A DNA stretch of 17,526 bases from Planoprotostelium fungivorum (Eukaryota > Evosea > Variosea > Cavosteliida > Cavosteliaceae), in the NCBI GenBank assembly GCA_003024175.1, contig MDYQ01000224.1, positions 1 to 17,526 on the forward strand, read 5' to 3'. Position 1 is the stretch's first letter, and each line of letters opens with the position of its first letter. Below, piece by piece: positions 8,557 through 17,436 of this stretch. The translations under genes and the position numbers were made by a program. The notes under the pieces are model-generated. The model had not been told where the DNA came from. It ran no database searches and worked only from the letters and a program-made list of their open reading frames with translations.

Positions 8557-8880
8557 ATGGCACCTCCACCACAAGAAGAGACGTTCTATCACATGTTCAA
8601 GAGAATCTTCCTTACCCCCTATTGCGGTGGCGTCATCAATGCAACAATCCTGCTCACCGTGACCTGCTTATGGAACCGTGCTTTCCTCTTACCGTGGTCG
8701 TTCAAGGGTCTCATCGAGTCAGGATCAATACAAACCTCTCTACCTTGCATTGTTTTGAAATCCTTCCATGTTGTGTGTGACCTGTCTGTTGAAACTTCCA
8801 ATTCCATGTCTCTCCGCTTTCATCGCGACCTCGGTCCTCTATTCGCGTCTTTGGACTGGATCCATCTCAGTGTGCAATAG
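8557..8880 (+). CDS. Small putative membrane protein, unknown function
   Basis: A frame of 107 codons starts ATG after an A/C-rich leader (CCAACATAACAAG) and ends TAG 8878-8880. Residues 1-20 are proline-rich then basic-aromatic (YHMFKRIFLTPY). Residues 24-46 are a likely transmembrane helix (GGVINATILLTVTCLWN core). The rest is less convincing. A 45-nt in-phase segment from GTGCTT (about 8679) to GTCAG could be an intron, giving a shorter protein, and other splice choices shift the C-terminus. I do not recognise a family; a small organelle inner- or outer-membrane protein is possible. The stop codon lies in a strong predicted stem-loop. Confidence 0.4.
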   Translation: MAPPPQEETFYHMFKRIFLTPYCGGVINATILLTVTCLWNRAFLLPWSFKGLIESGSIQTSLPCIVLKSFHVVCDLSVETSNSMSLRFHRDLGPLFASLDWIHLSVQ

Positions 8881-8899
8881 TATTCTGTTCATACTATTG
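8875..8899 (+). promoter_or_regulatory. Stem-loop over the stop codon of the small membrane protein gene
   Basis: CAATAGTAT (8875-8883) pairs perfectly with ATACTATTG (8891-8899) across a seven-base loop TCTGTTC. The TAG stop is inside the 5' arm. It may mark the 3' end or affect termination. Confidence 0.5.
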
Positions 8900-9095
8900 A
8901 ATAGATCTTATGGTAGTCTTGTCTCAGGTGTAAAGTTTTAGATTCTGTGAGATTTCCTTCCACTACTTTAGCTTCGGGATCATTCACATCAGATCGAACA
9001 GAGAAGAGACGCCCAGACCTCTGTGTGAGTCATCAAATCCAGTCTGTGGATTCCCTCGTCGCACGTTTGGAAGTCCATCGTTCTGAAGCATTCAG

Positions 9096-12000
9096 ATGTC
9101 GAAACAAAATGGGATCACGAACGTGTTCCAGAGGGATCGAGCTCTCTCTCGAAACTCGAGTACGGCTAGATCGGTCACATTGAGCACATTTGCCGCCGAT
9201 TGGTTGACTCAGATTACGGGCCAAAAGATTTACGGGACGAGACTTCAGATGCAGCTGATGGACGGTAGGCTTCTCTGTAAGGCCATAAGTGCCATTAAAC
9301 CCGGTTCGGTGGCGAAAATCAATCAAGTCAATACGACCAAGAGATACTTAGCTCTGGAGAACATGTGAGATTCACTATCAGAGATTCATCTATATCCTTC
9401 CGCCTTACTACCGATTGCATCCATTATCACCTCCGTCTGACTCTAATGTGCATTTCAGCGAGAGCTTTTTAAATGGATGTAGACAAATCGGATTACACGA
9501 ACAGGAGTTGTTCAATCCCGTCGATCTCTACGAGGACAAGAATTTTGGAGAGGTCATTCGATGTCTATATTCCCTCTCCAATGTCGCCCACAAGAGATAC
9601 GGTGAGTTTTAAACAAATCCTTCGTGATGGATATGTCCACGAGAGTGAATGATTCACATCTCATGTAGGATTTCCAACCATGGACAACGAAGATAATCGG
9701 ACCAGAAGAATGACAGAGATGCCTCCTTACATGAACGGAGATATATCCGTGAGTCATCCAAGATGGAGGACATGTCTGACGATGTGCATCAGGATGACGA
9801 TGGAGAAGACCACATACCCATCGTAGACAGCCGTCTATCCCGTTCACACAGCGTTCCGGTCGTTCCAAAGAATTTGGAGCTCTACAAGAACCTGACCGAT
9901 GAAGAAGATGAAGCCGATGAGAGGATGCCGTCCCCTCGTATCCGGTCCCCCTCTTTCCCCGCGAAAGAGAGAGAACTTTCCGAGAAAATTCCGACCCCCG
10001 TCAGCACACCTCGTATGATGGTGAGGAGCGTTGTAGATGGAAGAATGATTAAATATTCAAATAGAGAGAGGAAGAGAAGGAGGAAGCGAGAGAGACTATA
10101 GTAGAGAAGACGACACAACCTGAACAGATGGCTGCGAGAGAACCAGAAGAAAAGGCAGATGAGAATACTGTGGAGAAATCAGAGAAAACTCCGATGGAGA
10201 AGCCAGAGGAGAAGTCAGTAGAAAAGTCAGCAGAGAAATCAGAAGAAAAGTCAGAAGAAAAGTCAGAAGAAGTACCAGTAGAAAAGTCAACAGAGAAGTC
10301 AGCAGAAAAACCAGAGGAAAAATCAGAAGAGAATTTAGAAGAAAAATCAGAGGAAAAGTCGATAGAAAGAGCGGAGAATGTACAGGAGGGATCGATCACG
10401 GCAGAAAGTTCAGAAGAAATTTCGACGGCCCAGCCAACAGAGACGAGAGAGACCATTGCACAGACGATACCACCCACCACAGAAATTTCGGAGAAAACTC
10501 TCGCAGAGGTCCCGCCTGCCACTGTACATACTGATTCCACGGAACAACCCAAACCTACACCAGTTGGTGTACCTGTCATCATCGTGAGAAAATTCGTGTG
10601 GATTTCGATTTACATTGTACAGTTGCAGTCGCCCGAACCCCACGTCAAACAGCGACGCTCCGTTCACTTCAGCGAGGGTGGGAAATTTCGCGAGAAATTC
10701 CACGACTTTTCGCTGATCTTTCTTCAGATCCACTCAAGATATCCACCACCACGGAGATCCCTTACGTTTCATCCATCTCTACCTACAGCTCAGAGCAGGT
10801 GATATTTTTTGTCGACACACCTTCGGGTTCGTTCCCTTCTCTTCCCTTCGTCGACATTGTTGAGACTCTCGTCAGGGTGACTCGAAAGAGCCCGATGCAA
10901 ACTCGAGCTCGAATGGATCTACAACGCTCAACAACATCGCTTCGTTCGTCAAAGAAGGTGAAGCCTTTTAAATTCTCTTCGTCACGAAATTTCGATGAGA
11001 TTTACACCGCTCAGGCTACTTGGACCGTAAGAAACAGGGAGGCAGGGGATTCGAACGTACTTACGCTCGTCTCAATTCTTCGAGCCACCTCTGTACCCTC
11101 CATCAGTCTCCCCTGGGCCCTCCCATCGAATCCATGGAACTCGTCAACGCCCAGGTGACACTCTCGTTTTCACGAAATCTCACTGAAATTTCAGATCTAC
11201 CAGAACGTGGAGAGGAAAGGTAGACCGGCACCCCTCCTCTTTAACGTAAGAACAAGAGCGGGCGATTTTCTCTTCCAAACGAGAACGATGGAAGAGAAGG
11301 TCGAATGGTCGAAACTCTTCACGAAGAGCTGCGTAGAATCCTCGGAATCTCCGGGTGAGATCGCAAATTTCGAAATTTGGGACTGACGTACCCAGGCGTG
11401 CAGAGGGCGGGAATTTATTTGGGACGGATCAAGAGGAGTAACTCGAACAGTTCCATTCAATCTCTCAACACTCTGGATGGAGGCAGCGTCATGGACGCTC
11501 GAATCGACAGCGGGAGCGTTGTAGATGCTCGAACTGACAGCGGGAGCGTTGTAGAATCGAAAATGGATTCGACCATGCCTCACCCCAAGCCGTCCGCTTC
11601 CTCGGAAAATTGTCCGGCATCCCCGGAGGTGACGAAATTTCGCGGAGATTTGAGAGCTGACTCGCTGTAGATCGTCGCTCAGAAGATCAGTCCACCCTCT
11701 TCCACCGTCGACGTGACGCAGGTGAGAGATCTCGCGGAAAACTCGTGACTCAATTACGTAGGAATTACGTACGGACGAGATATTGGCCCAAGAGTCCCTG
11801 AAGGCCCAGAAGAAGGGCTGGAGGCGCACGCTGGCCAACATCCTACCCGGCCTCATGGATCAAGGGAAGGACTCACCCATCTACAACGAGGCAATCCCAT
11901 CTCCCACAGTCCGCGACGGCTACGGCTACTCCATGGACAACGCCACCGTGAGTCTGTGACACGTGACCCTCTCTGACTCTAACAGATATCACCCTCTGAC

Positions 12001-12369
12001 TCTTTAGCCAGCTCCGTCAACTTAGACCACGGCGTCGCACCTACACACAGACTTCCCACGTCTCAATCTTCAACTTCGATCAGCTCTATGGCTTCTTTCA
12101 CTTCGAAGAGCTCGCAGGCTGACATCAGGAGGGCGGAGAAGCAGCAGAGGGAGATGCAGAAGCAAGCGGAGAAGGAAGCGAAGAGGAGGGAGAAGAGGGA
12201 GAAGAAGGAGAAGAAAGCCAAGGAGAAGGAGGCGAAGAAGGAAGCGGAGAAGCAGGAGAAGCAGGAGAAGGAATTCAGAAGGAGGACGATGAAGATGGGA
12301 ATGACGCCGGAGATGATGGCGGAAATGATAAGAGAGGAAGAAAAGAAGATGAATCTGGAGAAGAAATAG
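9096..12369 (+). CDS. Calponin-homology, EKS-repeat, PH domain and coiled-coil protein (866 aa)
   Basis: Fourteen exons join in frame: 9096-9364, 9459-9601, 9669-9748, 9793-10020, 10065-10583, 10623-10677, 10728-10798, 10876-10957, 11015-11154, 11195-11354, 11396-11628, 11671-11721, 11762-11947, 11986-12369. Residues about 25-135 form one calponin-homology domain of transgelin/calponin type (FAADWLTQITGQKI, LMDGRLLCKAISAIKPG, ENIESFLNGCRQIGL, FNPVDLYEDKNFGEVI). A Ser/Pro linker and a Glu-Lys-Ser repeat region (around 260-335) follow. Then comes a PH domain at about 478-583 (VKEGYLDRKKQGGRGFERTY through KVEWSKLFTKS, with the conserved C-terminal helix Trp). The C-terminus is a Lys/Glu coiled coil ending GMTPEMMAEMIREEEKK. 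Family knowledge suggests an actin-associated adaptor linked to membrane phosphoinositides; the combination itself I do not recognise. The ATG directly follows TTCAG, so a leader intron is possible. The EKS tract encodes a long Ser/Asp/Phe frame in antisense that is not a gene. Confidence 0.85.
10150..10372 (+). repeat. Degenerate EKS tandem repeat within the CH-PH gene
   Basis: Roughly 12-nt units of the form TCAGAAGAAAAG repeat imperfectly and encode E-K-S-x-E-K variants (EKSEEKSEEKSEE, EKSTEKSAEKPEEK). Near-identical neighbouring units suggest slippage expansion. The protein product would be a highly charged, extended spacer between the CH and PH domains. Confidence 0.75.
11494..11553 (+). 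repeat. Two tandem 30-bp units in the CH-PH gene
   Basis: The unit GAyGCTCGAAyyGACAGCGG continuing GAGCGTTGTA occurs at 11494-11523 and 11524-11553 with three substitutions. It encodes DAR[I/T]DSGSVV twice. A diverged partial unit (GGSVM) precedes it. Confidence 0.8.
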
Positions 12370-12492
12370 ATATTTATAGAAGGAGAAGAGTGTCATCGAT
12401 CGTGATGGAAGATGATGGTGTGAAAATGGGCGGCAAGGTGATTTATTCTTCATTTTACCCGTTTTGGCAAATCCGATCATCACAGTTCAGAG

Positions 12493-13360
12493 ATGAGCCA
12501 CACCTGCACAGTCTGCCATAAAGACGCTCGCAAGTTCTGCGGCAAATGCAAGCAAGAATGGTATTGCAGCAGAGACTGTGAGATCGCACATCTTATCTCT
12601 ATCATCTCCTCTGATTTCTTTAAGGCCAGATCGCCGCTTGGAAGAACCACAAAGATGAATGTCCCAAATTGCAGGAGAAAGCAAAGAGACCTGGTGAGCC
12701 ATTATCATATGATAATTGCAGGTCCGTATATGTCCTGATTAACGATAGAGCTTCCCAAGAGCGATAGCTTCAAAGGAAAGAATATCGGTTACGGTTCAGA
12801 AGACAATGTCTCTGTCTGGGCCAACATCGATGATTCCAACTCAACCGGCGACATTACACAGCTGAGAGTCAGTCGAACCGATCCATCCTCCACCCATCTG
12901 ATCTTCTACAGTTCATGATCGTCAATGGAAGTAATGCAAACATCAAGATCGCCAGCAAGACGACACTTCTCACCGTCAAGGACCAAGCTCTGCGAAAGAA
13001 GGTGCGACGTTCTATCTCCATTGAGAACTCACGTTCCCCAGGTTCACTCGAGTGATGCGAACAAGAGTCAATTTGTCCAACACAAGGATCAAGAAGTCAA
13101 CATCGATCAGCTCACACTGGCACCCAAAGAACATGCCGTCTTGGTCAACCACTTTCAACGTGGCGATGTTCGCCCCGATCAGTTTCAGCTCTTGGAGGTG
13201 ATGGATGATGTTCATATCACAGATCATCATTAACGTCCAACAGTTGCCATTCAAGATGGACGGAAAGGGAGTCATCAAGTTGGCCGTTCAAGTGACAGTG
13301 CCCGCCTCGGTTGCACCCACCTCAGCGACAGCGACCTCATCATCTGATACCGTCGAATAA
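12493..13360 (+). CDS. MYND zinc-finger protein with a C-terminal beta-rich domain (211 aa)
   Basis: Six exons join in frame: 12493-12577, 12625-12693, 12749-12867, 12912-13001, 13042-13197, 13244-13360. Residues 5-41 form a complete MYND finger with ligands C5, C8, C16, C19, C25, C29, H37 and C41 (CTVCHKD, FCGKCKQEWYCSRDCQ, AWKNHKDEC). MYND fingers mediate protein-protein contacts, often with proline-rich partners. The remaining 160 residues alternate hydrophobic strands and polar turns (NVSVWANIDDSN, LRFMIVNGSNANIKIASKTT, GVIKLAVQVTVPAS), suggesting a beta-sandwich I cannot name. No SET domain is present. An alternative acceptor at 13222 would make the last intron 25 nt and insert IIINVQQ; I chose the 46-nt version because it matches intron size here. 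The TAA stop lies inside AATAAA at 13356-13361. Confidence 0.8.
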
Positions 13361-13361
13361 A
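13356..13361 (+). terminator. Poly(A) signal overlapping the MYND gene stop codon
   Basis: The sequence GAATAAACC places the TAA stop at positions 3-5 of an AATAAA hexamer. Confidence 0.5.
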
Positions 13362-13464
13362 CCGAATCATCCCTCTACTCTTTCAAATGAAGAAAACACC
13401 GTCGGCGATGGAATTCGATGTGCATGATGCACCGTGAAGCAGGGGGGAAGCAACCCTTGTAGTG

Positions 13465-13472
13465 TGACGTCA
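13465..13472. promoter_or_regulatory. CRE-type palindrome TGACGTCA upstream of the F-box gene
   Basis: The 8-bp cAMP-response-element palindrome lies 94 nt before the ATG of the F-box gene. In other eukaryotes it binds bZIP factors. Further copies lie in intron 1 (13726-13733) and exon 3 (13942-13949). Confidence 0.4.
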
Positions 13473-13565
13473 GGAACGAAATTTGGGGACCGCGGCAACA
13501 GTGACGAAACACTTGTATAGACAACAACAGCACCAACGACTCACGTCTTCACATCACAAACGGTT

Positions 13566-15401
13566 ATGGACATTCAGCCCTCACATCTGCTTCCCGAATT
13601 GTTGGAGAACATCTTCTCGCGATTGGATTGCGAATCACTGGGACGGGTAGCTGCCGTCAATCATCACTGGAGGGAGGCTTCAGGTACAAACGTCCTGTGG
13701 AAGGTGTGATGATGATTGATGGATGTGACGTCAACTTCGATTGATGATACGATAAAGACACATTGTGTCCAGCACTGGGGGATCTACATAGGAGATGTAC
13801 CCGAAGAGTTGCAATCGATCGAGAGGACACATAAAGAGTGAGTGTGATCCCGTTAAATTCTTCTCATTCTCGCAGTGATTACAAATCCATGTATGTGGCA
13901 TATCTGAACTCTTCATTCGGAAGATACAAGAATCACCTGGTTGACGTCAGAAAGACTGTTTCTTCTCTCACAGAGGTAATGACAAGATTCGACATGATCA
14001 TACGTACGATGTCAAATGATGAACTTATCACAGACAATCCAAAAGCTTGGAATCCATTGTGGTTTCACACCTGGTCATAGCGAATCTGAGATACAAAGGT
14101 TGACTCTTTCTACACTAGCCATCAGCTCAACTCGACAGGTACGAAGAAACAGTCAAATTGAACCTCGACGACGAGACACGATGTCTATATCGTCTCATCG
14201 GCGATCAAACCAGTGAAGATGGGATCACATGCGCCGGCGTCTTTGGTGGCTATGAATTCTACGGTGAGTCGCTGTCGTAAATGACCTCTTCACATTTTAT
14301 TTCATTTTAATCTCTCGTAGGTACCGGTTGCAACATGAGTCTCATGGGTCTGAGGCAGTCGATCAAGTGGACCAATCGTTTGAGCCAGGCCAAGATCGAC
14401 TTCATCCGATCTCTCATCCCGATCGCGGTCGACTTGGACGCTCGAAAGAAGTTCTTCTACTACTCGAAACATCCCTCTTACCCCGGTGGGTGATGACGAA
14501 ACACGATGAACCGTGACATCATCATCAGGGGCGATCATCGATGTCAGGCACGGTGATTGTATATTGGTGGCAGACAGTCTCTTGTCTCTCATGAAAAAAT
14601 CCATCTACAACATCTCCAGTGGAAACTGGCTGCCCATGTGAAATTTCATCGATTTTCGATGATTTAAGGTATCATCAGGCAGGGTAGAGAGAACGGTCTC
14701 ATCACCGTATTTCCCACGAGATTAGACATGGGAGCCACAGAAGCAGTCACGCGTGGAGTTCGCATCAGGTGTTCCGTGGTATACGTACACGAAGAGGTGA
14801 TCGACATCGCATCATGACGTCCGTGTCGATGACGATCATCGCGACGATCGATCGCGATGGTCATCGTGATCTGTTTGTATGACATCGTCCACTTTTACGC
14901 GATCATCACATCAATGAGGTTGACCTCTCCCAGGTTGGCTCCGAACAGAGTCCCAATTTCTTCAGCTACCGAGTCCAAATGTCCATGGATCCCACGGAAT
15001 CTCCAGATCGATCTTGCCAGCTCGTTTCCCGCCACTGGTCCTGCATCGACTGTACGTGTTCTCGTGGCAGGTTGTAGATGAAATCATTCCAGGTAACGGC
15101 GTGGTATCACACGTAGAAGGCCCAGGAGTTATCGGTGAATATCCGATCATGAAGCCGGGAGCTCGATTCGAATACACCAGCTGCACCTTTCAGAACGGAA
15201 GAGGTGATGATGATGATGTCACATGATGTCACTGATCGAGGCACAGGTAGCATGGAGGGATTCTTCAGGATGAAGTCTTTGACACGTCACGGGGAAATGT
15301 TCGATGTAGAAGTGCCTCGCTTCTCAATGGAGGCGCCTCAAGTCATATTCAGAGTCAAAGTTTCGGCCCTGGCCGTTCCAGTCGCTCCATTAACTCAATA
15401 A
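13566..15401 (+). CDS. FBXO3: F-box protein with SUKH and ApaG domains, FBXO3 homologue (427 aa)
   Basis: Eleven exons join in frame: 13566-13703, 13758-13837, 13876-13975, 14034-14098, 14139-14263, 14321-14485, 14529-14637, 14679-14796, 14934-15051, 15093-15203, 15247-15401. Residues about 5-45 are an F-box (LLPELLENIFSRLDCESLGR, then WREAS and LWK), which binds Skp1 in SCF ubiquitin ligases. Residues about 107-260 resemble an SMI1/KNR4 (SUKH) domain (GFTPGHSESEIQRYEETVKL, LYRLIGDQ, CAGVFGGYEFYG). The C-terminus from about 287 is an ApaG domain (VRIRCSVVYVHEE, NFFSYRVQMSMD, SCQLVSRHWSCID, VEGPGVIGEYPIMKPG, FEYTSCTFQNGRGSMEGFF, FDVEVPRF). This order and length match animal FBXO3 (about 470 aa), a substrate receptor. 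The stop codon lies inside AATAAA at 15398-15403. The acceptor at 15092 was preferred to a closer one because it restores the ApaG pattern after SRHW. Confidence 0.9.
14827..14866 (+). promoter_or_regulatory. Strong hairpin inside the longest FBXO3-like intron
   Basis: CGATGAC-(GAT)-CATCGCGA at 14827-14844 pairs with TCGCGATGGTCATCG at 14852-14866 around the loop CGATCGA. This gives 15 pairs with one three-base bulge. It sits in the 137-nt intron 14797-14933, three times the usual length, and would bring the splice sites closer together. Confidence 0.6.
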
Positions 15402-15403
15402 AA
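15398..15403 (+). terminator. Poly(A) signal overlapping the FBXO3-like stop codon
   Basis: CAATAAAAG carries the TAA stop within an AATAAA hexamer. Confidence 0.5.
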
Positions 15404-15492
15404 GACATTGTAATTCTAGTGGATCGACTTTGTGACGGTGTGATAGACATGTCTCTCAAGTGAGCTGAATGCAATCGTGTCACTGGTCGAAT

Positions 15493-16882
15493 TTATCGTA
15501 ACCGTGGAGATGGATTGGAAGTGTCGTGTTCTTCAATTGTTTCAGAGTGTTCTCGTATTCTCTTCTCCTCCTCTGTGGACTCCCACCACTCTTCTCCTTC
15601 TGTTTTTCTTTCCATCGATCTACACTTACGTTCAGCTGGATTCGCGTGTCCCATCATCTCACCGTCGATCAATTCTAATGGAAGTGAATGAGAGAACTTG
15701 TCTTCCCTATCTGTTTTGACGTTCTTCTCTCTCGCTTTCCTACTGGCGAAGCCATCAACAGAGGGTGCAGCATTGTTACCTTCCATGTTTCTCACAACTC
15801 GCTGACGAGTGTTATTCTCCAGCATCTGATCTTTCAGTTTGTTGATCTGATGGAGGTGTTTGAAGTGTTCGTGTTGCTCTTCCAAAACGTCTCTTCTTCT
15901 CTCTCTCGCCACAAATTCTCTCTTGACGACCTGGACGATTAGAGGTGGGAAGCTCAAGTGATTTACCTCTTTCCTCCTTCTGCTGGCGCTCGTGTCGGTT
16001 AAGAGGTGACTGTTCGATAACGAGTCCGATGATGATCGTCTCTGTGGTCGTTCCGCTGAAGAAGGACGACTCTGTTGTATGTAATGAAGTCCGTGATGTT
16101 CGTCGATCATCTGCTGCGTGTGATGCAATTTCTCATTGGGGTCTGTTGCGTCTCGATCGTGAGGCCGGTGATGAACTCGCCCTGAACTGTGGTGGTGGTG
16201 TCGATCAGGTGAGCGATCGGCTCCGTGTTGCTGGTCTACATATCTCCTGTGGTGAGACTCTCGATCATGATCGATCCACTCCTGGTTAGAGCGATGTTCT
16301 TGGTGAAGATGCCGATCTGATCTCTGAGGAGGGGAATCTTCCGCGTGACTGTGGTTTTTGTTTGGGGTGTGTGAGCCGTCTAGTTCTGTCAGATCTCGTC
16401 AATTGATGCTCGATCACCTTGATGGTGTCTCTTGTGATTATTTTCGTGCAATGGTGGCCCGTATGGATTCCTCTCCTCTACATCGTAATCATGATGCTGT
16501 GTGTTCCTGCTGTTTCTGCTTTGATATCCTTGAGACTGGGTAGTCGTCGGTGTATGGCGTAGTCTACCGACTCACCTCTGTTCCATCACCCTCATAGACG
16601 TAATCCTATCTGTTTCAACGTGGTATCAAGCTTCTTACTCACCATCTGTCTCTGTGTCAACAACCATTGTGGAGGATAAGGAGGCTGGTCGGTGTCGATG
16701 ACGGCAGAGTGCAACAGCTCATCCTGCGTTCCTGCATATTGCGTAGAGTATTCAGTCTCCCATGATGGAGGATAACGACCGTGAATAATGTCCTGACGGC
16801 TTCCAGAGCCATAGAAGTTGATGATGCTGCGATCCCTGGCAATAGAGGCTGAGCTATAACGACGGCTGTGTTCAAGACTCAT
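15493..16882 (-). CDS. His/Arg/Ser-rich low-complexity protein with C-terminal coiled coil (414 aa)
   Basis: Five exons, read leftward, join in frame: 16882-16643, 16605-16576, 16535-16418, 16385-15967, 15930-15493. No family is recognised. The N-terminal part has Ser/Tyr/Pro motifs (RYPPSWETEYSTQY, QPPYPPQWLLTQRQM). The centre is very rich in His, Arg and Gln (HHRRYVDQQHGADRSPDRHH, HHRPHDRD), as in some phase-separating or splicing-speckle proteins. Residues from about 269 are charged and helical (EFVARERRRDVLEEQHEHFK, HLHQINKLKDQMLEN), a likely coiled coil. The last intron (15966-15931, 36 nt) is in phase and has no stop, so it may be retained. The intron 16417-16386 is only 32 nt but removes an in-frame TGA. 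It converges on the FBXO3-like gene, 91 nt apart. TAA lies in GATAAA. Confidence 0.65.
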
Positions 16883-17436
16883 CGTTGGTGGCTTTGATTT
16901 AAATTATCACCGTTAGAGGACATCTATTTTTAAATAATTACAACCCATTACACCGACACTTCACCGTGCTGCAGTTGTCCACGTATCATCAGTCTATATA
17001 TTGGCCGTGATTTTCAGACTCACAGTGAAAGGTGTCTGAAACAAAATCGACCTAGCCTCTAGTCGTGTAACTGGGTGATTTCCGTTGTAACTGGCGAATT
17101 TTGGTGAAATATCAGCGCGTTTAGGACTTCTGCCAGTCATCGGCACTTACTTCATCGCTTGTTCTTTGACAGAAATTCAGTGAACGATAGAGGCCCGCGA
17201 ACTTTTAAAGGAGTAGAACCATGTCGGCATTATGTTGACGGCAGTGGGCCCAGTTTGCGACTTACAATTGTAATTGTCATCACAGTTTCACTGTAACTTG
17301 CCATCATCATCTCGATGAAGTTTTCATCACTTCGACGAATACAATACACTACATGGCTCTGATTAAATCAAGGGAATGCAGATGTCGCACATTCGTGTGA
17401 GTATGGCCCTGATACCACGTCCTCTATCTACTCGCA
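16883..17436. other. Intergenic/upstream region of the His-rich gene
   Basis: I see no supported gene. The region is richer in A and T than the genes, with a TATATA near 16995 about 115 nt upstream of the minus-strand ATG, a possible core promoter. No RNA gene or repeat family was recognised. Confidence 0.4.

Noticed and set aside
10049-10582. Long minus-strand frame rich in Ser/Asp/Phe (SSDFSSDFS type)
   Set aside because: It is the antisense of the EKS repeat exon of the CH-PH gene; the plus strand has intact splice sites and flanking domains.
12070-12483. Leu/Arg-rich minus-strand frame
   Set aside because: It mirrors the Lys/Glu coiled-coil exon on the plus strand; GAG/AAG codons give CTC/CTT in antisense.
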